Positions 54,408-63,626 of a stretch of 64,000 nucleotides of DNA are shown here, piece by piece (position 1 is the first letter of the stretch; every line of letters begins with the position of its first letter). Source of the DNA: Bradyrhizobium diazoefficiens. GTDB lineage: Bacteria; Pseudomonadota; Alphaproteobacteria; Rhizobiales; Xanthobacteraceae. The notes under the pieces were generated by a model. It was not told where the DNA came from and searched no databases. It was given only the letters and a program-made list of their open reading frames with translations. Location: the NCBI RefSeq assembly GCF_018131185.1, contig NZ_JAFCJE010000003.1:868001-932000 (forward strand), in the 5' to 3' direction. A program made the translations under genes and the position numbers.

Positions 54408-55562
54408 ATGAACGCCCCGAAGGAGATCGTGATCGCCAATGCCAGGATCGTGCTGGCCGACCGGGTGATCGAGCAAGGCTGGCTCGCCCTTGCCAATGGC
54501 CGCATTGCCGAGATCGGCGAGGGCCGGGCGCCAGCAGGTGCGGAGGATGCCGGCGGCGACCTGATCATGCCGGGCCTGATCGAGCTCCACACCGATCATC
54601 TCGAAGCCCATTACGTGCCGCGCCCGAAAGTGTTCTGGAATCCGGTCGCCGCCGTCATCTCCTATGACGGCCAGCTCGCGACCTCGGGCATCACCACGGT
54701 GTTCGATTCGCTGCGTGTCTGGCGCGAGGACGGCGCCGAGGAGGTCGACGGCCGCGCCGGCGTGCTCGCTGCCGCGATCACGACCGCGCGTGACTCCAGC
54801 CTGCTGCGCGCCGACCACTTCCTGCATCTGCGCTGCGAAATCCCGATGCCGAGCGTGGTCGAGGAGGCCAGGGAGCTGATCGACCGCCCCGACGTCAAGC
54901 TGATGTCGCTGATGGATCATACCCCCGGCCAGCGCCAGTTCCGCGACGAGGTCAAGTTGCGCGACTATTATCGCGGCAAGGGCGGTGGCAAGACCGATGC
55001 CGAGCTCGACGAGCTGTTCGCCAAGCGTTTCGAGTACCAGAAGGCCTATGCCGCCACCAACATGCGCGAGATCGTGGCGCTGGCGCAGGCCTACAGGATC
55101 CCGCTCGCAAGCCATGACGACACCACCGACGAGAACGTCGCGGACGCCGTGCGCGACGGCGTCGCCGTGGCGGAATTCCCGACCACGCTGGAGGCCGCGC
55201 GCGGCCTGCACGAGGCCGGCATCGACATCCTGATGGGCGCGCCCAACGTCGTGCGCGGCGGCTCGCATTCCGGCAACATCGCCGCGGTCGATCTGGCCCG
55301 CGAGGGCCTGCTCGACATCCTGTCCTCGGATTACATCCCGTCCAGCCTCTTGATGGGCGCGCTGCAACTGCCCGAGCATGTGCCCGCGATCAGCCTTCCG
55401 GCGGCGATCCGGACGGTGACGAAGGCGCCGGCCGAGGCGGTTGGCCTCACCGACCGCGGCGAGATCGCGATCGGCAAGCGCGCCGACCTCATTCGCGTGC
55501 ATGTAGCAGGCCACGTTCCGGTCGTCCGCAGCGTCTGGCGCGAAGGCAGCCGCGTCGCATGA
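54408..55562 (+). CDS. phnM: Ribose 1-phosphonate 5-triphosphate diphosphatase
   Basis: The 384-residue amidohydrolase has the canonical metal motif MPGLIELHTDHLEAHYVPRP, SLMDHTPGQRQ, LASHDDTTDENV and [13 protein letters not shown]. It removes pyrophosphate to give the PhnJ substrate. The ATG at 54408 has AAGGA seven bases upstream; the ATG at 54402 is too close to it. It overlaps phnN by 4 bases. A second, diverged PhnM is encoded at 43132-44328. Confidence 0.93.
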   Translation: MNAPKEIVIANARIVLADRVIEQGWLALANGRIAEIGEGRAPAGAEDAGGDLIMPGLIELHTDHLEAHYVPRPKVFWNPVAAVISYDGQLATSGITTVFDSLRVWREDGAEEVDGRAGVLAAAITTARDSSLLRADHFLHLRCEIPMPSVVEEARELIDRPDVKLMSLMDHTPGQRQFRDEVKLRDYYRGKGGGKTDAELDELFAKRFEYQKAYAATNMREIVALAQAYRIPLASHDDTTDENVADAVRDGVAVAEFPTTLEAARGLHEAGIDILMGAPNVVRGGSHSGNIAAVDLAREGLLDILSSDYIPSSLLMGALQLPEHVPAISLPAAIRTVTKAPAEAVGLTDRGEIAIGKRADLIRVHVAGHVPVVRSVWREGSRVA

Positions 55563-56155
55563 GCGAGACCGCGGCCATGGCGCAGGGCGCAGCAGGCGGG
55601 ATCGGACCCGGGCGGCTCGTGCTCGTGGTCGGTCCCAGCGGCGCCGGCAAGGACACGCTGCTGCGGCTGGCGCGGGCAGCGTGCGTCGATGACCACAGCG
55701 TCGTCTTTCCGCGCCGTGTCGTGACGCGCGAATCTTCCGCCGACGAGGACAACATCGCGGCGACATCGGACGAATTCCGCCAAGCGCGCGAGCACGGCGA
55801 TTTCGCGGTGCATTGGGAGGCGCATGGGCATTCCTACGCCTTGTCGACCGGGATCAACGACGATATCCGTGCCGGACGCACGGTCGTCGTCAACGTCTCG
55901 CGCACGGTGATCGGCGCACTGCGCCAGACCTATGCGAATGTCGTGGTGGTCGCGATCACGGCACCGCCGGATGTGCTCGCGCAGCGGCTTGCCGCGCGCG
56001 CGCGGCACAGCGACGGCAACATCGCCGAACGCCTCACCCGCAGCGTCGATGAGGCCTCGGCGCCTGCCGATGTCACCATCCTCAACGCCGGCAGCGCGGA
56101 CTATCACGGTCGCCAGCTCCTGCGCGTGATCAGGAACGACGGTTGGCAGGAATAG
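55559..56155 (+). CDS. phnN: Ribose 1,5-bisphosphate phosphokinase
   Basis: The 198-residue kinase has a guanylate-kinase-like fold with Walker A GPSGAGKDT (25-33), the RRVVTRES segment and the VHWEAHGHSYAL lid. It makes PRPP from ribose 1,5-bisphosphate and ATP, the last step of the C-P lyase route. Its presence implies that the cyclic phosphate is opened somewhere, although no PhnP is seen. A PPOX-type gene follows after 22 bases. Confidence 0.92.
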   Translation: MSETAAMAQGAAGGIGPGRLVLVVGPSGAGKDTLLRLARAACVDDHSVVFPRRVVTRESSADEDNIAATSDEFRQAREHGDFAVHWEAHGHSYALSTGINDDIRAGRTVVVNVSRTVIGALRQTYANVVVVAITAPPDVLAQRLAARARHSDGNIAERLTRSVDEASAPADVTILNAGSADYHGRQLLRVIRNDGWQE

Positions 56156-56177
56156 CCGGTACAACCAGGAGAACGGA

Positions 56178-56789
56178 ATGTCGGTGATCGAAACGGTCGC
56201 GCAGCTCGAGGCCATCTACGGCGTCACCAACGACGCCTCGACCGTGAAAGTCGCCGACCACGTCACGCCGCTCTATCGGGTCTTCATCGAGAAGGCGCCG
56301 TTCGCCGCGCTCGCTACCATCGGGCCCGAAGGCATCGACTGCTCGCCGCGCGGCGATTTGCCCGGCTTCGTCCGGATCCATGACCCCAGGACGCTGATGC
56401 TGCCGGACCGCCGCGGCAACAACCGCGTCGATTCCCTGCGCAACATCGTGCGCGATCCCAGGGTGTCGCTGATGTTCCTGATCCCCGGCTCGGGCAATGC
56501 GACCCGTGTCAACGGCCGCGCCCATCTCTCCATTGATCCCGAGCTGCTGGCCTCGTTCAAGGTCGAAGGCAAGGCGCCGCGCAGCGTCATGGTGATGAAG
56601 GTCGACGAGATCTACTTCCAGTGCGCCCGCGCCATCGTGCGCTCCGACCTCTGGAATCCCGACAAGCGGGTTGATCCGAAGACCCTGCCGACGCCCGGCC
56701 AGATCCTCGCCGAGATGAGCGACAACAAGGTCGGCGGCGACGAATATGATCGGATCTGGCCGGAACGCGCAGCCGCTACGATGTGGTGA
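56178..56789 (+). CDS. Pyridoxamine-5'-phosphate-oxidase-fold FMN protein
   Basis: The 203-residue protein has the split-barrel pattern of the MSMEG_1061-like PPOX class: FAALATIGPEGIDCSPRGDL, LMLPDRRGNNRVDSL and a C-terminal NPDKRVDP. It is predicted to bind FMN or F420. It sits 22 bases after phnN on the same strand and may belong to the phn transcript. Its reaction is unknown. A palindromic repeat follows. Confidence 0.82.
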   Translation: MSVIETVAQLEAIYGVTNDASTVKVADHVTPLYRVFIEKAPFAALATIGPEGIDCSPRGDLPGFVRIHDPRTLMLPDRRGNNRVDSLRNIVRDPRVSLMFLIPGSGNATRVNGRAHLSIDPELLASFKVEGKAPRSVMVMKVDEIYFQCARAIVRSDLWNPDKRVDPKTLPTPGQILAEMSDNKVGGDEYDRIWPERAAATMW

Positions 56790-56797
56790 TTGTCTTA

Positions 56798-56948
56798 CCC
56801 TCTCCCCTTGCGGGAGAGGGTGGCTCGACGCAATAGCGGCGAGACGGGTGAGGGGTATCTCTCCATTCGCGCATCTTTCGCGATCGAGTTCGTGGAGAGA
56901 TACCCCTGATCCGGCGCTGCGCGCCACCTTCTCCCACAAGGGGGGAAG
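56798..56948. repeat. Dispersed palindromic repeat of type A, copy 2 (inverted)
   Basis: Left end CCCTCTCCCCTTGCGGGAGA and right end CCTTCTCCCACAAGGGGGGA match copy 1 at 48813-48963 in reverse orientation, including the GCGGCGAGACGGGTGAGGGG and GGCGCTGCGCGCCACCTTCT parts. It also lies between convergent genes. Confidence 0.8.
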
Positions 56949-56975
56949 GAAAGTGGAGATTGCCGCTTCGCCCCC

Positions 56976-57707
<732 letters not shown>

Positions 57708-58100
57708 CGCTGGACCTCCCGGTTCTTCTGTTCTGTAGGCTGCTGGAATCCTATCATAACGACTGCGCCCCCGCGTTGAACTCATCGCGAGATGAATCCA
57801 GTTGCCGGTGCTTGCCGCAGGAGAAGCGCTCCAGCGCCGTCATCGCAAATATGGAGAGCCATTTCATTGACCAATCGCGCCGATCGCTCGATAGTCGCAG
57901 CATCGAAACTGCTCCTCGAGCCCACGCCGCGATATGAGAACCGATCACCAGCGCAATCAGAACGACATGCATGCGTGCATGACGCCGCGCTGTTTCTCGG
58001 CGGCTACCGGCGCCTGTTGTTGTTGCTGATCGCCTTCCAGCAACAGCCCGCACGACAAATCTCAAAACAGGAACGCCGGGACCTCGGCGAGCGAGCAGTC
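57708..58100. other. 393-base gap, mostly non-coding, one weak ORF
   Basis: No convincing gene is seen. A minus-strand frame at 57754-57972 would encode 72 residues with a hydrophobic start (MHVVLIALVIGSHIAAWARG) and a Trp-rich middle, but it has no ribosome site. The rest has no clear promoter or hairpin that I can support. Confidence 0.35.
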
Positions 58101-58304
58101 ATGTCCCAAGCCCAATCGAACGCTTACATCATCGAGATCCACGACCGCGCCGCCGGCATCGTCACGAGGGACCAGCGCGGCTTCCGCTTCTTCTCTTCCG
58201 AGCGCCTGTTCGACAGTCTCGAGGGCCGCCAGTTCCGCTCGGCGCGTGAGGCCGAACGCGCCGCACGAGCGGTGCTTTCCGAGCGGGGCCGGCGTCCGAG
58301 TTGA
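58101..58304 (+). CDS. 67-residue hypothetical protein
   Basis: The protein starts MSQAQSNAYIIEIHDRAAGI and continues VTRDQRGFRFFSSERLFDSL and an Arg-rich tail. The compact alternation of hydrophobic and charged residues fits a small folded protein, and similar ones with AGIV.RD.RGFRFF occur in Bradyrhizobium. The frame is open far upstream but only this part is protein-like. Its stop abuts the stop of the next gene on the other strand. Confidence 0.65.
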   Translation: MSQAQSNAYIIEIHDRAAGIVTRDQRGFRFFSSERLFDSLEGRQFRSAREAERAARAVLSERGRRPS

Positions 58305-58808
58305 TCAGCTGCGGCGGCGCGCCCTGGTGCGTGCCGCCTTCTTCGCGGCGGCCGAGCGGACCTTGGCGCCCTTGGTCCGGCTCGCCTTCCGCGCGGCCGC
58401 TGAACGCGACGCGGCGCTTCGCTGGCTCGCAGCACGCTTGCTTTGCTTCGACAGCGCGCTCCGCGATGCGGTCGAGCGCGGCTCCTTCTTCAAGACGTTC
58501 TCGACCGCGCGTGACACTTTCGGCCGGCGCTTCGGCGTGCGCTTGCCCTGGCCGACCTCATAGGCGTATTTGGCGCTGCGGCGGGTCGCCTTCTTGGTTC
58601 GCCCCTTGCGCGGTGGCGGCAGGTCGACGCCGGCGCGGCGTGCCTCGGAAAGGCCGATGGCGATCGCCTGCTTCGTCGAGCGTGCGCCGTGCTTGCCTTT
58701 GCGGATCCTGTCGATCTCGTCCTTGACGAATTCGCCGGCCTGCGTGCTCGGGGATTTGCCGGCGCGCTTGTCCTGCTTCGCTTTGCGAATGATTTCCTGT
58801 CTTGGCAT
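58305..58808 (-). CDS. Lys/Arg-rich basic protein (DUF6496-like)
   Basis: The 167-residue protein begins MPRQEIIRKAKQDKRAGKSP. It has a short conserved-looking part (GEFVKDEIDRIRKGKHGARS, AIAIGLSEARRAGV) and a long Ser/Ala/Arg/Lys tail resembling histone H1-like tails (SRSALSKQSKRAASQRSAAS). It may bind nucleic acid. A frame extension upstream of 58808 is not needed. It probably stands alone. Confidence 0.7.
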   Translation of the reverse strand: MPRQEIIRKAKQDKRAGKSPSTQAGEFVKDEIDRIRKGKHGARSTKQAIAIGLSEARRAGVDLPPPRKGRTKKATRRSAKYAYEVGQGKRTPKRRPKVSRAVENVLKKEPRSTASRSALSKQSKRAASQRSAASRSAAARKASRTKGAKVRSAAAKKAARTRARRRS

Positions 58809-58877
58809 GGGCCGAGTTCCCTCTGAGAGACATAGGGATGTCGGACCGCAACGCATGACGCGGACGATTGATCCTTT

Positions 58878-59660
58878 TCAGTTCCGTAAGGCCGCCAGCA
58901 GTTCGTCAGGGCGCTCGGCCATGATCATGTGACCGGCGCCGGGCACCACGACGGTCTTTGCATGCGGAATTGCCGCCGCGAGCGCCTTGCCGGCTTTCGC
59001 CGGCGTCATCATGTCCCGTTCGCCGAGGATCAGCGTTGTCGGCACCTTGACGGTCGCGGCGGCGGTCAGCGCATTCGCGTAAGCGTTGCAGGCCGACAGA
59101 TCCCTGAACAGCACGCCGGGTTCGCAAGCCTTCAGCACGGCCTGCGCGCCGCCATGCATCCACAGGCCCGGCGCGAGACTGCCGCCGAGCTCCGCGCTGA
59201 AGCCGAGGCCCCAGATCGAGACCATATCGTTGGCCTCTTGCGAATTGGCCTCGGCGGCCTTCAGCAGATCCGGGCCGACCGTCATGGTCGCGGCGGTGCC
59301 GATCAGGCTCAGCGCGGAAACCCTGTCCGGGTGCCGCGCCGCCGTCTCCAGCGAGATCAGCGATCCCATGGAATGGCCGATCAGATGTGCCTTCGAGCTC
59401 CCTGCCGCATCGAGCAGCGCCGCCGTCCAGTCGGCCATCTCGGCGATGCTGCCGAGCGAAGACCCGCCTGAGCGGCCGTGGCCGGGGAGATCAGGCGCCA
59501 GCACGGCAAAGCCGTGATGAGCGAACCAGCGCGTATGTAGCGCCCAGGTCGAATGGTCGAAGCCGGCGCCGTGGATGAAGGCGACCGCGGGCAGCGATTT
59601 GTCGAAGTCGCGGCCGCCGGTTGCGACAAACACTTCAAGGCCGTTGACGGAGAGCTTCAT
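58878..59660 (-). CDS. Alpha/beta-fold hydrolase
   Basis: The 260-residue protein has the nucleophile Ser97 in LIGHSMGSL, an oxyanion-type IHGAGFDHSTW, an acid near LILGERDMMTP and His244 in GAGHMIMAERP. It should be an esterase, lactonase or C-C hydrolase. It lies 3 bases after the O-acetylhomoserine sulfhydrylase gene on the same strand, so the two are cotranscribed. The substrate is unknown. Confidence 0.86.
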   Translation of the reverse strand: MKLSVNGLEVFVATGGRDFDKSLPAVAFIHGAGFDHSTWALHTRWFAHHGFAVLAPDLPGHGRSGGSSLGSIAEMADWTAALLDAAGSSKAHLIGHSMGSLISLETAARHPDRVSALSLIGTAATMTVGPDLLKAAEANSQEANDMVSIWGLGFSAELGGSLAPGLWMHGGAQAVLKACEPGVLFRDLSACNAYANALTAAATVKVPTTLILGERDMMTPAKAGKALAAAIPHAKTVVVPGAGHMIMAERPDELLAALRN

Positions 59661-59663
59661 GAC

Positions 59664-60959
59664 TTAGACCTTTTGCGAGATGCGCAGCGCTTGGGCGAGA
59701 TCGTCGATGATGTCGCTCGCGGTCTCGATGCCGACCGACAGCCGCACCAGCTCTTCCCCGATGCCGGCCGCCTTGAGCTGTTCGGCGTCCATCTGCTGAT
59801 GCGTGGTCGAGGCCGGGTGGATCACCAGCGTCTTGGCGTCGCCGACATTGGCGAGATGGCTGATCATGCGCAGGGATTCGATGAACTTGCGGCCCGCAGG
59901 CCGCCCGCCCTTGATGCCGAAGGAGATGATCGAGCCCGCGCCGTGCGGCAGGAGCTGCTTTGCCAGCTGATAGTCCGTGTGCGTCTCCAGCGAGGGATGC
60001 AGCACCCAGTCGACCGCCTTGTTGGACTTCAGGGCTTCCAGCACGAGATGCGTGTTCTGCATGTGGCGGTCCATGCGCACGCCCAGCGTCTCGACGCCCT
60101 GCAGCAGCTGGAATGCGTTGGTCGGCGACAGGCACGCACCGAAATCGCGCAAGCCTTCGGTGCGGGCGCGCATGATGAAGGCGGCCGTGCCGAACTGCTC
60201 GTCGAAGACGATGCCGTGATAGCCGCCATAGGGCTCGGTCAGCACGGCGAACTTGCCGGAACCGCGCCAGTCGAAGCGGCCGCCGTCAATGATCGCGCCG
60301 CCGATCGCGATGCCGTGGCCGCCGATCCATTTGGTCGCCGAATGCATCACGATGTCGGCGCCAAGCTCGATCGGCCGGCTGAGATAGGGCGTGGCGAAGG
60401 TGTTGTCGATCAAGAGCGGAATCTTCGCGTCATGCGCGATGGCCGCGACCTTGGGAATGTCGAGCACTTCCAGCCCGGGATTGCCGATGGTCTCGCCGAT
60501 CACGAGCTTCGTGTTGGGCTTGATCGCGCCGCGGAACGCGTCGAGATCGCGCGGTTTGACGAAGGTCGTTGTGATGCCGAACCGCGGCAGCGTGTGCGCC
60601 AGCAGATTGATGGTGCCGCCATAGAGCGAGCTCGACGCCACGATGTGATCGCCGGCGTTGAGGAGCGTCGCGATGGCCAGATGCAGTGCGGCCATGCCGC
60701 TCGCCGCGCAGATCGCGCCGACGCCGCCCTCCAGCGCCGCGAGCCGCTCCTCCAGCACGCCGGTGGTCGGATTGGAGATGCGCGTGTAGATGTGGCCCGC
60801 GCGTTCGAGATTGAACAGCGCAGCCGCGTGATCCGAATCCTGGAACACGTAGGACGTGGTCTGGTAGATCGGCACCGCGCGGGCCCCGGTCGCGGGATCC
60901 GGATGCTGGCCCGCATGCAGGCTCAGGGTCTCGAAGGCAGGCGGTTTCGGTGCGGGCAT
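59664..60959 (-). CDS. metY: O-acetylhomoserine aminocarboxypropyltransferase (sulfhydrylase)
   Basis: The 431-residue PLP enzyme of the Cys/Met-metabolism family has SLHAGQHPDPATGARAVPIY, YTRISNPTTGVLEERLAALE, the cofactor Lys210 in MHSATKWIGGHG, and HPASTTHQQM. It makes homocysteine from O-acetylhomoserine and sulfide. Its length of about 430 residues suits OAH sulfhydrylase and not cystathionine gamma-synthase. An alpha/beta hydrolase gene follows immediately. I checked the leader for a SAM-II riboswitch and did not find one. Confidence 0.9.
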   Translation of the reverse strand: MPAPKPPAFETLSLHAGQHPDPATGARAVPIYQTTSYVFQDSDHAAALFNLERAGHIYTRISNPTTGVLEERLAALEGGVGAICAASGMAALHLAIATLLNAGDHIVASSSLYGGTINLLAHTLPRFGITTTFVKPRDLDAFRGAIKPNTKLVIGETIGNPGLEVLDIPKVAAIAHDAKIPLLIDNTFATPYLSRPIELGADIVMHSATKWIGGHGIAIGGAIIDGGRFDWRGSGKFAVLTEPYGGYHGIVFDEQFGTAAFIMRARTEGLRDFGACLSPTNAFQLLQGVETLGVRMDRHMQNTHLVLEALKSNKAVDWVLHPSLETHTDYQLAKQLLPHGAGSIISFGIKGGRPAGRKFIESLRMISHLANVGDAKTLVIHPASTTHQQMDAEQLKAAGIGEELVRLSVGIETASDIIDDLAQALRISQKV

Positions 60960-61056
60960 GCGTGGCCTCGTTGGTCAATCGGCGGAGGCCGCTCTTGTGC
61001 CACAGAACGGCGGGGCAAGTCAGCCCATTGAAGCGTCGCACAGTGCCTTGCAGGGT

Positions 61057-61848
61057 TTAACCCCCGATCGCCTGTTCGATGATCCGGGCCTCCCGCAGCA
61101 ATATCTCCGCGACCTCTTGCTCGCGGCGGGGGCCGAGCCGGGTCCGCACGGCGGAGACCGTCATCGCGGCAGCCGGCTGGCCGTCCGGCGTCTTGATCCA
61201 GGTCGAGATCGATTTGGTGCCCTGCACGAGGCCAATCTCTCGCTTGCCGTAGCCCAAGCGTCTGGCCGCCATCACTTCGCCCATTACCGTCGCCACATCG
61301 GTCCGATAGGCCTCGAATCTGTTCTCGTTGGCAGCGACGATCTTTCGCGCATCCTGCGCCGGCATCGCGGCGAGGATGGCGACGCCCGCACTGGAGACGC
61401 CGAGCGGCCGGCGCGCGCCGATCTCGATCGACAGCACCTGGATCGGATAGACGCCGATCCTGCGGTCGACACACAGCGTGTCGTTGCCGGTGCGCACCGT
61501 CAGGAACAGCGTGTCCCCGATCTCGGCGGAGGCGCGTTGCAGCGACGGATTGGCGGCAATCAGCAGTCGCGACGGCCGCGGCCGCGCCAGCGCCAGCTCC
61601 GGCACCTGGTTGCCGATCGCGTAGCAGCCGCTCCGCTCGTTCCGCTCGACGATGCCTTCCTCGATCAGCACGTGGACGATGCGATGCACGGTCGGGCGGG
61701 TGAGGCCGGTTCCGCGCACGACCTCGGCCAATGGCACACCGGCCTCGCGGCCTGCGGCCAGAATGCGCAGCACCGCGAGCGCGCGCCGGATCGCCTGCGC
61801 GCCCTGCCGCGGTGCCATGGCGTTGCGGGGTACTCTGGTTTTGTCCAT
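61057..61848 (-). CDS. IclR-family transcriptional regulator
   Basis: The 263-residue protein has an N-terminal winged helix (AIRRALAVLRILAAGREAGV, GTGLTRPTVHRIVHVLIEEG) and a C-terminal GAF-like effector domain (YPIQVLSIEIGARRPLGVSS, GYGKREIGLVQGTKSIS). The ATG at 61848 lies inside a perfect inverted repeat. It is divergent from the TctC-flavin reductase-FAH genes, which it probably controls. Ligands of the family are often aromatic acids. Confidence 0.87.
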   Translation of the reverse strand: MDKTRVPRNAMAPRQGAQAIRRALAVLRILAAGREAGVPLAEVVRGTGLTRPTVHRIVHVLIEEGIVERNERSGCYAIGNQVPELALARPRPSRLLIAANPSLQRASAEIGDTLFLTVRTGNDTLCVDRRIGVYPIQVLSIEIGARRPLGVSSAGVAILAAMPAQDARKIVAANENRFEAYRTDVATVMGEVMAARRLGYGKREIGLVQGTKSISTWIKTPDGQPAAAMTVSAVRTRLGPRREQEVAEILLREARIIEQAIGG

Positions 61849-61859
61849 AATATGGACAA
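61841..61859. promoter_or_regulatory. Perfect 9+1+9 inverted repeat over the IclR start
   Basis: TTGTCCATA, A, TATGGACAA is a perfect inverted repeat covering the IclR start codon. It is a strong operator candidate for autorepression and control of the divergent operon. Confidence 0.72.
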
Positions 61860-61994
61860 GAACGCCACAATTCACTCGACAGGTAAAGCGCAATCATCTG
61901 GAGATTGCGCTCCGATCGAGCTGCCTATCGAGTTGCCCTCAGTGCGACGTCAGGCATTCGACGTGAAATTGAAAAGCGCCGCCGGGAGGTTAAC

Positions 61995-62960
61995 ATGAGA
62001 TTAATCTGGATCGCCATAGCAGCCGCGACTGCGATGCTGGCCGGGCCCGCATCGGGCCAGCAATGGCCGGCACGCAACGTCAAGCTGATCGTGCCCTATC
62101 CCGCCGGCGGCAATGTCGACAGCGCCGCGCGCATCGTCGCCGACAAGCTGCAGGAAAAGCTCGGCCAGCCCTTCGTCATCGAGAACAAGGCCGGCGCCGG
62201 CGGCATGATCGCGGGCGAGGCTTTCGCGAAATCGGCGCCCGACGGCTACACGCTGTTCGTCGGCGCCAACGGCCCGGTGCTGTTCGCGACCGAGATCAAC
62301 AAGCGCGACGCCTATAACTGGAAGAAGGACTTTCTGCCGATCTCGACGATCTCGATGACGCCGCTGGTGCTCGAGGTTCATCCGTCGGTGCAGGCGACGA
62401 CGCTGAAGGAGTTTCTCGATCTTGCCAAGCGCGAGCCCGGCAAGCTGACGATGGCTTCGCCCGGTCCCGGCACCACCAACCATTTGCTCAGCGAGTTGAT
62501 GCAATCAAGCCTCGAGGTGCAATGGGTCACCGCGCATTACCGCGGCAACGCGCCGGCGATCAACGACCTGCTCGGCGGGCAGGTGCAGTTCGCCTTCGAC
62601 CAGCTCACGGTCAGTCTCCAGCACATCAAGGCCGGCCTGTTCCGCGCGCTGGCGGTCACCAGCCCGCACCGCCTGAAGTCGCTGCCCGACGTGCCGACCT
62701 TCGCCGAGCTCGGCTACAAGGATTTCGACGGCCAGACCTTCACCGGCCTGTTCGCTCCTGCCGGCACGCCGGCGCCGGTCGTGGAGAAATTGCACGAGAC
62801 GCTCGTCGCGATCCTGAAGGACCCCAGCGTGGTCGACAAATTCGAGAAACTCGGCGGCGAAGCCACGCCGATGACGCCGGCCGAATTCAGGGCTTATCTG
62901 GAGCGCGAGGACGCCAAGTGGATTCCGGTGGTGCGCAAGGCCAACATCACGGCCAATTGA
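61995..62960 (+). CDS. Tripartite tricarboxylate transporter binding protein (TctC/Bug family)
   Basis: The 321-residue protein has a signal peptide (MRLIWIAIAAATAMLAGPASG) and the Bug-family fold: WPARNVKLIVPYPAGGNVDSAARI, ENKAGAGGMIAGE, MASPGPGTTNHLLSELM and DLLGGQVQFAFDQL. It binds a carboxylate or aromatic acid in the periplasm. The ATG follows GGGAGGTTAAC. No TctA/TctB membrane genes are nearby in the window. It is the first gene after the IclR operator. Confidence 0.88.
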   Translation: MRLIWIAIAAATAMLAGPASGQQWPARNVKLIVPYPAGGNVDSAARIVADKLQEKLGQPFVIENKAGAGGMIAGEAFAKSAPDGYTLFVGANGPVLFATEINKRDAYNWKKDFLPISTISMTPLVLEVHPSVQATTLKEFLDLAKREPGKLTMASPGPGTTNHLLSELMQSSLEVQWVTAHYRGNAPAINDLLGGQVQFAFDQLTVSLQHIKAGLFRALAVTSPHRLKSLPDVPTFAELGYKDFDGQTFTGLFAPAGTPAPVVEKLHETLVAILKDPSVVDKFEKLGGEATPMTPAEFRAYLEREDAKWIPVVRKANITAN

Positions 62961-62963
62961 GCC

Positions 62964-63581
62964 ATGCGGATCGATCCCACCGAGTTCGGCGCCGAGCGCA
63001 TCTACCGGCTGATGACCGGCATCGTGGTGCCGCGTCCGATCGCCTGGGTGACGAGCCTGTCGCGCAGCGGCGTGCTTAATCTCGCCCCGTTCAGCGCCTT
63101 CACCTTCGTCTCGCAGAAGCCGCCGATGCTCGCCATCAGCGTCGGCCGCAAGGGCGCCGATTACAAGGACACCGCGCACAACATCCTCGATACCGAGGAG
63201 TATGTCATCCACATCGCCGATACCCCACTGATGTCGGCGGTGCACGATTCATCGGTCGAGCATCCGCCTGAGATCAGCGAGGTCGAACATCTCGGGCTCG
63301 AAACGCTGCCCTGCGAGCTCATCAAGGTGCGGCGGCTGGCGGCAGCGCCGGTCGCGATGGAATGCCGTTTCCGGCAGTGCCTCGAATTCGGCGAGGCCAG
63401 GAGCCGGCTCATCGTCGGCGAGGTCGTGATGTTCCACATTCGCGACGGACTCGTGAACGACGGCAAGGTCGAGACTGCCGCCCTCGACCCGATCGCCCGC
63501 ATCGGAGGTCCCCGTTACGCCCGGCTCGGCGAGATCGTCACGCTCAAGACCGTGTTCCAGACCCCGAAATCGAAAGACTGA
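62964..63581 (+). CDS. Flavin reductase-like FMN-binding protein
   Basis: The 205-residue protein has the flavin-reductase split barrel: TGIVVPRPIAWVTSLSRSGV, LAPFSAFTFVSQKPPMLAISVG and GEVVMFHIRDGLV. It probably reduces FMN/FAD for an oxygenase or binds flavin for another reaction. It follows the TctC gene by 3 bases and precedes a FAH-family gene by 45, so all three are likely one operon. Confidence 0.87.
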   Translation: MRIDPTEFGAERIYRLMTGIVVPRPIAWVTSLSRSGVLNLAPFSAFTFVSQKPPMLAISVGRKGADYKDTAHNILDTEEYVIHIADTPLMSAVHDSSVEHPPEISEVEHLGLETLPCELIKVRRLAAAPVAMECRFRQCLEFGEARSRLIVGEVVMFHIRDGLVNDGKVETAALDPIARIGGPRYARLGEIVTLKTVFQTPKSKD

Positions 63582-63626
63582 GCGCCGTCGCCCGCCGCTC
63601 TGCCCGAACATCATTGGAGAACGACC

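Noticed and set aside
57754..57972. 72-codon minus-strand frame with a hydrophobic start
   Set aside because: It looks somewhat protein-like but lacks a ribosome site; it is kept only as a note in the gap entry.
60960..61056. SAM-II riboswitch before the O-acetylhomoserine sulfhydrylase gene
   Set aside because: Such riboswitches are common before this gene in alphaproteobacteria, but the leader lacks the conserved GATTTG and GCTAAA-type segments. Only a GGCCTC/GAGGCC stem is present.
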